Positions 18,215-27,544 of a stretch of 64,000 nt of DNA are shown here, piece after piece (positions within the stretch are counted from its first letter, which is position 1; every line of letters begins with the position of its first letter). This DNA comes from Mucilaginibacter rubeus. GTDB lineage: Bacteria > Bacteroidota > Bacteroidia > Sphingobacteriales > Sphingobacteriaceae. A program made the position numbers and the translations under genes. Location: the NCBI RefSeq assembly GCF_003286415.2, contig NZ_CP043450.1:3286001-3350000 (forward strand). Reading direction: 5' to 3'. Below the pieces are notes generated by a model. It was not told the DNA's origin and ran no database searches. It was given only the letters and a program-made list of their open reading frames with translations.

Positions 18215-19258
18215 TTAATTCACCGATGCCTGTATAATGTCAAAATACTGCTGAGCAACTACTTCGCTGCTATGTTCCTGTAAATGCTTATTTGCCGCGG
18301 CTTTCAGGCGTTGTTGTAATGATGTATCTGTTAACACGTTGGTAATTGAGTTTACCATGTCATCAATATCGCCCCTTTTAAAAACCACCCCTGCATCACC
18401 AACCGCGTCAGGCAAGCCGCCACCATCAGAAACTACAGGGATGCATCCGCAGGCAAGACCTTCTAATGCTACTATTCCAAAAGGCTCTTCCCACCGTGAC
18501 GGAACCAACAAATAGTTATGCTGATTTAAAGACGCCACCAACCTTTCGCCGGTTAAACTTCCTTCAAATGTTACCAGATCTTCCAAATCCAGATCCTTTA
18601 CATATTGTTTCAGTTTGACAAGGTCTTTTCCCTCTCCTATAACAGTTAATGAAATATCGCCAAGGTTTTGGTTGGCCTGCTCCTTTTTTAATTTATCGAT
18701 AGCCTCAATTGCCATATCGGCCCCTTTATCAGATACCACTCTTCCTAAAAAAACGAAACGTTTAGTGCGTTGGGCTTCGGTATTGTTTCGTACAAAAAGC
18801 TTATCGTTGTATGCGTTTTCTACCACTGTAGCAGCTGGCCAGCATTTTTTCCGGAGCGCGTCACTTACTGTAATCACTTTGGTAGCCTTTTTAAGCCATG
18901 CATATTTGAGCCGTGCCTGCATTGATTTGGAGCCGTCTTCATTACTAAGCCAGGTATTTAAAACCACTACCAACCGTTTATTAAAAAATGCGGCAGGCCA
19001 TGATAAACGCAAAACCGGGCTATTTTCAAAAACCACATCGGCCCAGGCATGCTCACCTATCACCTGCAATAAGCCCGGATTGCGAACAATTCTGTAAGGA
19101 AATTCTTTTGTCCCTGATTCCTTTGTCCAGGTGAGAAGGTGTACAATTGCACCTTTATCATGAAACGCTCCCGCTAAAAATTCGGCGTTAGCTTCCGTAC
19201 CACCCAGATCAGGATAAAATTTATGGGTTATAAATAGAATTTTTAAAGGCTTAAGCAT
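18215..19258 (-). CDS. GT4-family glycosyltransferase
   Basis: A 347-residue GT-B enzyme. Hallmarks are the N-terminal FITHKFYPDLGGTEANAEFLA (glycine-rich acceptor loop), FVFLGRVVSDKGADMAIEAI at the inter-domain boundary, and VPSRWEEPFGIVALEGLACGCIPVVSDGGGLPDAVG, the GT4 donor site. It is cytoplasmic and 4 bp from the next gene. It probably acts in polysaccharide repeat-unit synthesis; donor is not predictable from sequence alone. Confidence 0.9.
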   Translation of the reverse strand: MLKPLKILFITHKFYPDLGGTEANAEFLAGAFHDKGAIVHLLTWTKESGTKEFPYRIVRNPGLLQVIGEHAWADVVFENSPVLRLSWPAAFFNKRLVVVLNTWLSNEDGSKSMQARLKYAWLKKATKVITVSDALRKKCWPAATVVENAYNDKLFVRNNTEAQRTKRFVFLGRVVSDKGADMAIEAIDKLKKEQANQNLGDISLTVIGEGKDLVKLKQYVKDLDLEDLVTFEGSLTGERLVASLNQHNYLLVPSRWEEPFGIVALEGLACGCIPVVSDGGGLPDAVGDAGVVFKRGDIDDMVNSITNVLTDTSLQQRLKAAANKHLQEHSSEVVAQQYFDIIQASVN

Positions 19259-19306
19259 ATTGGTTTTATTGCTTGGTAAACACGGACTATTATATCGCTA
19301 TGATTA

Positions 19307-20428
19307 TCAGCTTGGTTTAAACATTGTCAGGTACTGCCCTGCTACACTTTCCGGGTTGTATTTTTCAGAAAAACCGGTATCCTGATTTATAAACTTTTCA
19401 ATGTTATTAATCCTTTCCACTTGCTCCACCTCGGCAGTTTTTTGATCATCAGAAGCAATGTTGTCTCTTAAAACTATAACCGGGCATTTATTGTAAAGAG
19501 CCGCGGCAATGCTTCCGCTTTTTTCAAATAGTACCAGGGGATGATTGGCAAGGCTTACATCGCATAAACTAAAGTAATCGGCAATATCCTGAGCGTCCCA
19601 TGTTCCCATTACCCTCATGGATATACTGGTAGTTTGTGCTAACCTTTCAAACTGCTCTTCGATACCGGCACTTTTACCTACATGTGTGATCACCAGCTTC
19701 TTTTTCATTTCCTGGCTGACATGCTCTGCTAAGCGGATAAGTTTTGAATCAAGCTGATCGCGATAGTGAAACCCACCAAAGAAGGTGGCTAAAACGTATG
19801 CTGAACGGCTACTTTGAACTTCGGCAGGCAACTGCTCATATATTTTTTTGCCGGTTGGATTGCCAACAGGCATATTACTGAATATTGGGATCTTATTGGC
19901 TTGGATACCCGCTTTTGCAAGGCAGTTTTTGTAAAACGAGTTTGATGTTGAAATACCAGCAGGCTTTAATGTTTTAACTAATGCCGATACTGCCCACCGT
20001 TGTAAAAAGCCTGTTATTTTATCTTTCCAGGTACTTTCGTTTGATTCTCCTATCCATATCTCGTGAAACATGATATGGACATTAGCCTTTATCTTAACTT
20101 TTTTAAGCTGTTTTACCAGGTTAAAGGTTATGCCCCTTTTTTCGAAAGAATAGCAAACGTATTGTAAGCTCAGCCAATCAGGATTAAAGGCATCTAATAC
20201 GGTTTGAAAAGCTTTATAGCGTTCCTGCTCAGGCATTGATTTCGGGAGCCTTGTTATTCCGAAATTGTTGGTACTATCTACAGTTAACTCGTTTATATGC
20301 CTGTCATTTAACGCCACCAGCATAACGCCATGACCAGTTTTACAAAACTCCGCTGCTAACCTTCTTACGTAATCTCCTACCCCATCAAGACCAGGCTCCA
20401 GCGAAGCGCAAACAAGTAAAATTTTCAT
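19307..20428 (-). CDS. Divergent GT4-like glycosyltransferase
   Basis: A 373-residue protein with a GT-B-like N-terminus (MKILLVCASLEPGLDGVGDYVRRLAAEF). The donor-side motif is degenerate: ANHPLVLFEKSGSIAAALYNKCPVIVLRD keeps one glutamate and the cPVIv strand but lacks the canonical EGFG. It may therefore be a divergent or specialised transferase. Context (33 bp from a GT-A-like gene and 48 bp from a GT4) supports a role in the same polysaccharide. Activity is less certain than for its neighbours. Confidence 0.7.
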   Translation of the reverse strand: MKILLVCASLEPGLDGVGDYVRRLAAEFCKTGHGVMLVALNDRHINELTVDSTNNFGITRLPKSMPEQERYKAFQTVLDAFNPDWLSLQYVCYSFEKRGITFNLVKQLKKVKIKANVHIMFHEIWIGESNESTWKDKITGFLQRWAVSALVKTLKPAGISTSNSFYKNCLAKAGIQANKIPIFSNMPVGNPTGKKIYEQLPAEVQSSRSAYVLATFFGGFHYRDQLDSKLIRLAEHVSQEMKKKLVITHVGKSAGIEEQFERLAQTTSISMRVMGTWDAQDIADYFSLCDVSLANHPLVLFEKSGSIAAALYNKCPVIVLRDNIASDDQKTAEVEQVERINNIEKFINQDTGFSEKYNPESVAGQYLTMFKPS

Positions 20429-20461
20429 ATAACCGGTAGAATAGTATAAAAGGCTGCAGGT

Positions 20462-21430
20462 TTAGTTTCTCGTATAAAATCTGCCTATAAACGCACCCAT
20501 ATTTACAACGAGGCTTTTCCGCTGAACATAATTATTGTTGAATATTGAAATCGGATGATCAACACATTTCCAGTATTTCTTATCAACGCTTCTCGGGCTA
20601 ATTCCCAAAAATGATTGTTTCAAAAATTTAATTTTCCATGGTTTGGGATTTCCTAAAGCATGAAGCATTAGTGTGGCACCTCCTTGCAAACCCATGCCCT
20701 CTTTACCTACAAAGCTCACAACTCCGTCCCACGCTGCAATAGCTATGTTCAAAGCATCCTGATCAGTTTTACTGAAAGGCGCATAGTCGCCCGCGTGCTC
20801 TTTTGCAAGATTGGCTTCGCCAGGGAATGGCGCCCGGCTTAATCCGCCTATTACGGGGCCAATTTTTTCCTGGATCATTATCCAGGTATCAACTAAACCG
20901 ATATCTTTTTTATTGACACCTATAAACCCCGAATTCACATAGATATCACGGTTCAAGTCAAGATCAATATTAAACTGCCCGAAATACTTTTTCCAGGCCA
21001 TTTTACGGGGATGGTTTGGAGGAAGTGGCGAATTCACATCCTCACAAACCGTAACACCGAAAGAAACCCATTCTTCATAAAAATCCCAGCTGTAATCTAA
21101 AATGATATCCGGGTCGAAATAAAAGATATTGTCCACTTGCTGTGCAGGGCCTTCAAAAAGCCACTTCAAAAAATCAGGTTTATAATTGGCTAAGTGGTAG
21201 CTGGTTTTCAACTTAACAAAATGGATGTTTATATCATCATTAACCTTAAAGGTTGCCAATTGCAGATCGCCGAAAACAGACGAAGTTGTTGTTTTAGCCC
21301 AGGGAGGCAACTCGCCTAAATAACCGGCATAGATATCACCTTTATAGCCATGCTTATAAAGTGAATTGACAAATGCCGCGACACCGAGGTGGTAATGTCC
21401 TTCGAAAAGCGTACAAATAACTGATTGCAT
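20462..21430 (-). CDS. GT-A-fold nucleotide-diphospho-sugar transferase-like protein
   Basis: A 322-residue protein starting ICTLFEGHYHLGVAAFVNSLYKHGYKGDIYAGYLG, which resembles GT8-like transferases that act at the non-reducing end. The likely metal-binding motif is F-Y-F-D-P-D in DNIFYFDPDIILDY; a D-x-D is typical of GT-A enzymes. Later YVNSGFIGVNKKD resembles the acceptor/donor loop of GT8 proteins. No signal peptide is seen. It lies 7 bp from a hexapeptide acetyltransferase and 33 bp from a GT4-like gene. Family assignment is by motif only. Confidence 0.7.
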   Translation of the reverse strand: MQSVICTLFEGHYHLGVAAFVNSLYKHGYKGDIYAGYLGELPPWAKTTTSSVFGDLQLATFKVNDDINIHFVKLKTSYHLANYKPDFLKWLFEGPAQQVDNIFYFDPDIILDYSWDFYEEWVSFGVTVCEDVNSPLPPNHPRKMAWKKYFGQFNIDLDLNRDIYVNSGFIGVNKKDIGLVDTWIMIQEKIGPVIGGLSRAPFPGEANLAKEHAGDYAPFSKTDQDALNIAIAAWDGVVSFVGKEGMGLQGGATLMLHALGNPKPWKIKFLKQSFLGISPRSVDKKYWKCVDHPISIFNNNYVQRKSLVVNMGAFIGRFYTRN

Positions 21431-21437
21431 AGGTGTT

Positions 21438-21995
21438 TTATCTGTTTTTTATAAAGCGGGCGGGTGTACCGGCCCATATCTGGTAATCGGGAATTGATTT
21501 GTTAACCAAAGAACCTGCACCCACAATACTGCCCTCCCCTATAGTTACCCCTTGAAGGATAATACTATGCGCGCCAATCCATACATCGTTCTTTAAAATT
21601 ATTGGTTTGTGTATCACAGGTTGCTGATTGATGGGTAAATCGCGCTTCATTTCGCGACCGGCATCAACAAATATGGTATTGGCTGCTATCAGACAATCAT
21701 CGCCTATTGTCAGTCCTAAGGTTATGTTAAAATCGCATCCGTGGCCAATAAATACACGTTCTCCAATTTTTACATAATTGGTTTCGGCAAATGGCTGTGG
21801 GGTTTTAAAAACAACATCATCTTCAATTACACTTTCGTTGCCAACACTGATTTTGCCAGGCCATTTACATTTTATTTTGCCTAATATTACCCCATTGTTA
21901 ATCTGCATACCTAAAAACTTATAGTACTTTTTCCGGAGCGATATACTAACATTGCTAAGTTTATGCCTCAGCATGGCAGGGTATCTCTGTTTCAT
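21438..21995 (-). CDS. Hexapeptide-repeat acetyltransferase
   Basis: A 185-residue left-handed beta-helix acetyltransferase with hexads IGERVFIGHGCDFNITLGLTIGDDCLIA and NDVWIGAHSIILQGVTIGEGSIVGAGSLV, ending WAGTPARFIKNR. This is the sugar O-acetyltransferase (NodL/LacA/CysE-like) pattern. Its start overlaps the stop of the flippase gene by 4 bp (ATGA), so translation is coupled. Probable role: acetylating a sugar of the exported polysaccharide with acetyl-CoA. Confidence 0.87.
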   Translation of the reverse strand: MKQRYPAMLRHKLSNVSISLRKKYYKFLGMQINNGVILGKIKCKWPGKISVGNESVIEDDVVFKTPQPFAETNYVKIGERVFIGHGCDFNITLGLTIGDDCLIAANTIFVDAGREMKRDLPINQQPVIHKPIILKNDVWIGAHSIILQGVTIGEGSIVGAGSLVNKSIPDYQIWAGTPARFIKNR

Positions 21996-23296
21996 GAAAC
22001 TGTTGGTTTGGGTAGTCTGGATACCCTGTAAATGAAGTATATAATTAGAATTACGAAAGCAAGCAAAAAGTCGACTATGGAAAACATCAACACATTAGTG
22101 GTTTTTGAAAGATCCATAGTAACCACCAGGATTACCTGGAATAATATGTTCACCGAAAGGTTAATGACCGGCTTAATGATCCACCCGCGCGAAACCAAAA
22201 CCGAGTAGGTAACGCCTGCCAGCATGGTAAGGCAGCTTGATATAGTAAGCAATAAAATCTCCTTGTTAAGGTTTGAATAACCTTTACCCAAGATCCAGAG
22301 CACCTGCGACGGGAACAGCATCACTATCGCTATAATTATAAAGCTGATGGCAAAAAGCGCTGCTTCTATCTGGATAAAGCGTTGTACCAACAAATTCTTT
22401 TTCTCGGGCAGGCGGGCAAAGCGCGGTACTACCAATGTGCTGAATAAAGTAGTAAATACAGTTAATACCGTAGTCAAACGGCTTAATGCCCCTACGTGCG
22501 CTATAGATTGCGTATTGCCAAAAACCGAGATTAACCAAATAGTGATCTGCCCGGATACGCAAAAGTAAATGGCGCCGGGCAACGACCGCTTTACAATGGC
22601 AAGTATCTCCTTTTCTACAGCAGGATCTGACTTTTGTTCTGGGTCTGCATATTCGGCCGAGATTTTACGTAGCCGGATATTGGCCCACATACGGGGTATA
22701 CCGTTGCCCAGGATAGCTATATAAGTAAACGGAAAAACCAAAAGCGATCCTACCATCAGCACAAAACGGCCAAGCCCCGCAGATAGCTGATTTTTTTGGA
22801 GTTTGTTTATTCCCTGGTGAAGTTTCGATGCGGTTTCGAGCAGTGTATCGCTTAAGGCAGCAAAGAATGATGGAATGATGGCCAACACAATTAAACCCGA
22901 AGCAATAGGCGAAGCACCGTTACGGATGAGCAGGTAAAACAGGATAGGTAAAGAGATTAGCAAACTAAACATGCCAAATATCTTACGGAGCTTAAGTCCG
23001 CTGGCTATTACGGTTCCCAGTTTTTGGCGGTCTTGCCAAACCTTGCCCCCCTGCGCCATCACTCCTGATGAAATTCCGCCGTCGGCCAATACGGTCATTG
23101 TGCCAAGCATTGTATTGGCCAGCGTATAAAACGCATATTCGGTTGTGGGTAGTAACCTTACTATCAATATCCCGGTTACTAATCCCAATAATTGAATAAT
23201 TGCCTGGGCCGAGAATGTGACAGCGATAAGTTTAGTCCATTGTTGCCACTTAGCAAATTTATTATCGGCAACAACATCGCTTGTTAAACTTTTCAT
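21992..23296 (-). CDS. Wzx-like polysaccharide flippase (MATE/MOP superfamily)
   Basis: A 434-residue membrane protein with about twelve hydrophobic helices, such as AIIQLLGLVTGILIV and FALISFIIIAIVML-like segments. The N-terminal helix pair GLVTGILIVRLLPTTEYAFYTLANTMLG matches the usual start of polysaccharide-specific MOP transporters. It would move lipid-linked repeat units to the periplasmic face. The gene is the third in the export block, 84 bp after the Wzc-like kinase, and overlaps the acetyltransferase gene by 4 bp. Confidence 0.85.
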   Translation of the reverse strand: MKSLTSDVVADNKFAKWQQWTKLIAVTFSAQAIIQLLGLVTGILIVRLLPTTEYAFYTLANTMLGTMTVLADGGISSGVMAQGGKVWQDRQKLGTVIASGLKLRKIFGMFSLLISLPILFYLLIRNGASPIASGLIVLAIIPSFFAALSDTLLETASKLHQGINKLQKNQLSAGLGRFVLMVGSLLVFPFTYIAILGNGIPRMWANIRLRKISAEYADPEQKSDPAVEKEILAIVKRSLPGAIYFCVSGQITIWLISVFGNTQSIAHVGALSRLTTVLTVFTTLFSTLVVPRFARLPEKKNLLVQRFIQIEAALFAISFIIIAIVMLFPSQVLWILGKGYSNLNKEILLLTISSCLTMLAGVTYSVLVSRGWIIKPVINLSVNILFQVILVVTMDLSKTTNVLMFSIVDFLLAFVILIIYFIYRVSRLPKPTVS

Positions 23297-23380
23297 ATAG
23301 CAGGCGATGGTTTATGAAATTGATGTATCAATTGCATATTTATAAAGAGTTGTTATTATAAATAGGATAGGAAATAACGA

Positions 23381-25714
23381 TTAAAACCTGCTCGCAAATT
23401 TCCGCATTCGGCTTTTTACGCTTTTAGCGGGCTCTTTTATATAGCTATTTTTCTGATAGATATAGCTGTTGGCGCTCTGTTCACCTTTCACCGCATTAAA
23501 GATCAGTTTCATACGTGGCAATTTATTTTCGGCCTTTAACTCCCTCACAAACTCCAGTTCCTGGTTGGGCGTATAATCCTGGCGGATCACGTACAAGCAA
23601 AGATCGCACATATGGGCAATGATCATAGCATCCGCCAGGATGTGAACTGGCGGCGTATCAATAAGAATATGATCATATTTTGCTTTCAAATTGGTTATCA
23701 GCTCTACCAATTGTGTGCTTTCAAGCAGCTCGGAAGGATTAGGAGGTATCGCGCCGCCACAAATAATATCCAGATCGTCAGAGATGCTTGAACGCTGTAT
23801 GATCTGGGCCTGCGAGGCATTACCAATAATAAAATCTGTTACGCCTGCCACTGATGGATTTAAATTAAATCGTTTCGCCAGTGTAGGTTTTCTTAAATCC
23901 AGTTCAAGAAGTACCGTTTTCTTCCCGGCTATTGCCAATACTGTTCCCAGGTTACTCAATACAAAACTCTTACCCTCGCCCTGCATGCTTGAAGTAAAAA
24001 TTGTGGTTTTACCAGGGTTGTTATTGTTTTTATGCAGATAAGCCAGCTTGGTCCGGAGATCGCGGAACTGTTCGCCGATAAAGGTTTTTTGATTAAGTAC
24101 AACTATTGGCTCATCAGTTTCAGATTGTACAATTTCAAGCAAAACTGGCAACCCGGTGGCCGAAATTACTGAGCCTTTACTTGATACCTTGTTTTTTAAC
24201 GCGGTACGACCATATACCATACCTACCGGGAATACAAGGCCTAATATCAATGCTGTAGCATAAACAGAACCTGGTATAGGTGTAGGCGGACCGCCTATGT
24301 GAGCTTGTTCAATTACCACCGCATCAGAAATTGTTGAGGCATAATCCAGGCTTAGTTCTTCTTTTTTCTGCAGCAGATAGATGTAAAGATTTTCCTTAAT
24401 ACCCTGCATACGTTTTATGTCGCTCAAATCCCGTTCGGCACCTGGCAATGCGCGAATGTTTGATTTAAAGCCCGAACCCACATTTTGTAAGCTTTGCAGG
24501 GTAGCTACCAATGAAGCCCTGGTGGTTTTCAGATTTTCACGTAATGATACCCTTGTAGCATTTATTTGCTGGTTTATCGGATTAAACAATGGGTTATTTT
24601 CCGGTAAAGTGGTTAACAACTTCGTTTTCTCCATCTGCAAATCAGTAAGCCTGTCTGTTAATGATTGCAGGGTAGCATCAGAAAATCCGATAATTGAAGG
24701 CATAGTGCCTTTACCATCGTTGGAGTTCAAATAACGTTCGATGCCGTCGAGCACACTCAACTGAATTTTCAGATCGTTAACCTGTTTTTCATTGGTTTGG
24801 GCATTACCTACGTATACTGATGATTGATCGGCTAATTCAGTAATTCCACGCGCACTTTTATAGCCTTGATATTTACTTTCTACATTGTTTAGCTCGCTGG
24901 TGATCGATCCTAAACGCTCTTCAACAAACTTAATGGTATTTTGGGTCGATCTGCGTTTTTGCTCAACTGAAGCGGCCATGTAAACCCTTATCAGATCATC
25001 AATAATTTCACGCCCTCTTTCGGGTACTTCGTCATCCAGCCTGAAAACAACAACCGAACTCTTGGCTATCGGTGATTCATGAATGGCGCCCTGATAATAA
25101 CCAACCACATCGTCTATTTCGCGTAATTTAATACGCACTGTTTTGCCGATGTATTGTTTGAAGTCAGCTGTCTTATCAAGCCTCCAGGTACCAAAGCTAT
25201 TGGTAAGGTTACTTTGGAACGCAAACCTGATCAATTTGCCGTTAGGCTGTTTTATCAGATAGGTACTGTCACTTTCAATTACAATATCAAATATTGAATT
25301 CAAGGATCCTTTTCCCCGACTAATTAATTTAAACTGAACTGGAGTATCAGAGTAAATATCTTTGTAAGAATAATACGGCGTTTTCTGAAGATATGTAACC
25401 CATAACTGAAGATCTTCAACCACCTGCCTTGTAACAGGAATTGAACTCATGAGGCTCATTTGCTCATCTATACCGCTCTGGTTTTCAGTTAAATTGATAG
25501 CTTCCAGGGCGGCCTTATTAGCTTCCTTTTGCTGATCTTTAACCATAACCTTACCAAATATCTGATAAACAGGCCTTTTATATTTTAAATAAAACACAGC
25601 AAGGCAAAAACATATAACAAAAAAAATCAGGAATAAAGGCCAATGAAACAATAACCGGTTAAAAAAATTACTGATTTTAGCCGATCCGGCATCATTTGAA
25701 TTAGAAGCGTCCAT
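23381..25714 (-). CDS. Wzc-like polysaccharide co-polymerase and tyrosine autokinase
   Basis: A 777-residue inner-membrane protein. A first transmembrane helix (about residues 27-48, LFLIFFVICFCLAVFYLK) leads into a periplasmic Wzz domain with coiled-coil stretches. A second helix near residue 500 (YATALILGLVFPVGMVYG) precedes the cytoplasmic BY-kinase domain. There Walker A is GEGKS at 579-583, Walker A' is LLELDLRKP near 601-609, and Walker B is HILIDTPP at 682-689. The C-terminal tail holds only a few tyrosines (YIYQKNSY), fewer than in E. coli Wzc. It controls chain length and export together with the Wza-like lipoprotein encoded 32 bp upstream. Confidence 0.92.
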   Translation of the reverse strand: MDASNSNDAGSAKISNFFNRLLFHWPLFLIFFVICFCLAVFYLKYKRPVYQIFGKVMVKDQQKEANKAALEAINLTENQSGIDEQMSLMSSIPVTRQVVEDLQLWVTYLQKTPYYSYKDIYSDTPVQFKLISRGKGSLNSIFDIVIESDSTYLIKQPNGKLIRFAFQSNLTNSFGTWRLDKTADFKQYIGKTVRIKLREIDDVVGYYQGAIHESPIAKSSVVVFRLDDEVPERGREIIDDLIRVYMAASVEQKRRSTQNTIKFVEERLGSITSELNNVESKYQGYKSARGITELADQSSVYVGNAQTNEKQVNDLKIQLSVLDGIERYLNSNDGKGTMPSIIGFSDATLQSLTDRLTDLQMEKTKLLTTLPENNPLFNPINQQINATRVSLRENLKTTRASLVATLQSLQNVGSGFKSNIRALPGAERDLSDIKRMQGIKENLYIYLLQKKEELSLDYASTISDAVVIEQAHIGGPPTPIPGSVYATALILGLVFPVGMVYGRTALKNKVSSKGSVISATGLPVLLEIVQSETDEPIVVLNQKTFIGEQFRDLRTKLAYLHKNNNNPGKTTIFTSSMQGEGKSFVLSNLGTVLAIAGKKTVLLELDLRKPTLAKRFNLNPSVAGVTDFIIGNASQAQIIQRSSISDDLDIICGGAIPPNPSELLESTQLVELITNLKAKYDHILIDTPPVHILADAMIIAHMCDLCLYVIRQDYTPNQELEFVRELKAENKLPRMKLIFNAVKGEQSANSYIYQKNSYIKEPAKSVKSRMRKFASRF

Positions 25715-25746
25715 AATATTTGAAGGTATATGTATATTTTTTGCAG

Positions 25747-26532
25747 TTATTTACTTACTTGTATAGCAATCAAGATCAATGACGCTATTGAAATCACGAT
25801 TGGGAGTACTTTAACAAACGTGCTCTGGGTCGCAAATTTTGCTTTACCGGCTTCAACGTAAATCAAATCGTTGCTTTTGAGATAATAATATGGCGATTCA
25901 AATAGCCTTGGCGAAGTAAGGTCGATATTTATATATTTCCGTTTACCGTCAACTTCCCTAACCAATAAAACATTTTTGCGATTGGCCGTAGCGGTAAGAT
26001 CGCCGGCCTTGCTAAGCGCGTCGGTAATTGAAAAGCGCTCGCCGTCAACAGTAATCACATCTGGATGGGCCACATCGCCCAATACCGAAACTTTAAAATT
26101 GGTAAAGGCCAATGATACTTCAGGCTCTTTAAGATATGGCGAAATTTTACCTTTTATAAGGGCGGCAGCGTCTTCAAGTGAAAGCTGGCCAACTTTTACA
26201 CCGTGGACCAATGGCAATTGAATTTCGCCATCCTTATTTACCAGATAGCCATCATTAGCCGACGATGTGGCACTGCTGCTACCGTCTTTACCCTTAGCTG
26301 TAGTTACAGCTCCGCTATTAAAAATGGCTGAGCCGTCTGAGTTTAAACTTTTAACGCTTAATGATAAAACATCACCAGGCTGTATGGTTGGCGGGGAAAA
26401 ATTGGTGATTTTGTAAGCCATCTCCGGGTTTCTATCCAATCCCTGAAAGTAACTGTTCTCCTTATAGCTGGCGCAGGATGTCAGCAATACCATTAAAATT
26501 AAAAATGTTGTTAATAATTGATTTTTCATCAT
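25747..26532 (-). CDS. Wza-like polysaccharide export lipoprotein
   Basis: A 261-residue outer-membrane export protein. The signal peptide ends in lipobox LLTSC (Cys20). The polysaccharide export domain follows (IQPGDVLSLSVKSLN ... YLVNKDGEIQLPLVHGVKVGQLSLEDAAALIKGKI), then an SLBB-type segment (VSVLGDVAHPDVITVDGERFSITDALSKAGDL). The C-terminus has a hydrophobic helix (VLPIVISIASLILIAIQV), as in short Bacteroidota homologues. It is probably the first gene of the export/assembly operon; the 201 bp upstream contain a small hairpin (CACAGC-TTAC-GCTGTG, 26601-26616) that could lie in the leader. Confidence 0.9.
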   Translation of the reverse strand: MMKNQLLTTFLILMVLLTSCASYKENSYFQGLDRNPEMAYKITNFSPPTIQPGDVLSLSVKSLNSDGSAIFNSGAVTTAKGKDGSSSATSSANDGYLVNKDGEIQLPLVHGVKVGQLSLEDAAALIKGKISPYLKEPEVSLAFTNFKVSVLGDVAHPDVITVDGERFSITDALSKAGDLTATANRKNVLLVREVDGKRKYINIDLTSPRLFESPYYYLKSNDLIYVEAGKAKFATQSTFVKVLPIVISIASLILIAIQVSK

Positions 26533-26733
26533 GATCGATTTAATTATTTCTTGAAAAAGATAGGCCGCGGGTTTATTTCCGGGAACCTTTGAAGAGTTAG
26601 CACAGCTTACGCTGTGAACAGCATATGAATAGTTAATACAGTAACAATAAATGATTAAATAATTGCCGCAACATTATCTGGAGAGTACCGTATACACGAC
26701 AAATACTTTATTGGTTACCCAAGCATATTTGCA

Positions 26734-26979
26734 ATGACTTTATCCCCTAAAAAGAAAATTTATTTAACTGACTTAGAACAAAATCTGACCTTTTCGGGCT
26801 TCCTGAAATCATATAAGGAAATAAATGATAATGTTATTGTTACCCTGCACGATATTGAAGTTTATGATTACACCTCATCAACACCGTTGTTTAGCTTAGC
26901 GGAGACTACCTTAACAAAAAGTAGGCATAAAATTTATATCGAAGATATTGCCTGCCAAAACATTGCAGCTTTATGCTGA
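26734..26979 (+). CDS. Small protein of unknown function (paralogue of 27545-27766)
   Basis: An 81-residue protein with no recognisable family. It is a clear paralogue of the 73-residue protein at 27545-27766: both share K-x-I-Y-[LI]-T-D-L, LTF-x-G, an E/D-N-V-x-V strand, VY-[DE]-Y-[TS]-SS and a terminal I-x-IED. The alternation of short strands suggests a small beta-rich fold. There is no signal peptide or cysteine pair apart from one Cys near the end and one penultimate. It is convergent with, and directly abuts, the receiver-domain gene. A partner role with that receiver, or in regulation of the polysaccharide genes, is inference. Confidence 0.6.
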   Translation: MTLSPKKKIYLTDLEQNLTFSGFLKSYKEINDNVIVTLHDIEVYDYTSSTPLFSLAETTLTKSRHKIYIEDIACQNIAALC

Positions 26980-27372
26980 TTACAGAGCGGGCTCCAGTAT
27001 TTTTTTGAGTGTAACCTTTGTTAAAGGTTTTATAATATAATCTAAAACAAAATCATATTTTTTTGCCAGGGCCAGGTCTGCGGGATCAATTGACGATGAC
27101 ATAATATAAACATCTATTTTCCTTGCTAAACCGGATCTTAGTTTATTATATTTATGAAGAAATGAAGAACCGCTCATAATAGCCATATTAATATCAACGA
27201 ATATCATATCGGGCAATTCATCACTGTTAGTTTTGTTTTTAATTAAAAACTCCACAACTTTTGTTGCATCGAAATAATATGTAGTTACGGGCTGAAATGA
27301 TAGATAGGTTTCAATCATTCTTTGAATTATGAAATGCTGGATAGGTTCATCGTCAATAAATATTAATTTCAC
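26980..27372 (-). CDS. Stand-alone response regulator receiver protein
   Basis: A 130-residue CheY-like receiver with no output domain. The acidic pocket is D7-D8 (FIDDEP), the phospho-acceptor is D60 (MIFVDINM), and the conserved lysine is K115 (IIKPLTK). Serines 92-94 (YIMSSS) occupy the switch Ser/Thr position. No histidine kinase is encoded in the window, so its signal source is elsewhere. It lies between two small paralogous genes on the opposite strand and upstream of the Wza gene in the same direction as the polysaccharide block, which makes a regulatory link plausible but unproven. Confidence 0.88.
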   Translation of the reverse strand: MKLIFIDDEPIQHFIIQRMIETYLSFQPVTTYYFDATKVVEFLIKNKTNSDELPDMIFVDINMAIMSGSSFLHKYNKLRSGLARKIDVYIMSSSIDPADLALAKKYDFVLDYIIKPLTKVTLKKILEPAL

Positions 27373-27544
27373 ACAGGTTAAGGTTAGGTTTATATTATTT
27401 ATTATGGAACAAGTATTTAGCTACCTGTTTCAGATTTACATACCAATTAAAACGATCACATAGCGTTAAAAAACAATCATTTTTCTTTCTACCCGAAAAA
27501 AGATTGCCATAAAATTTTATTTTCTTTGCGCCAATAATTAAACT

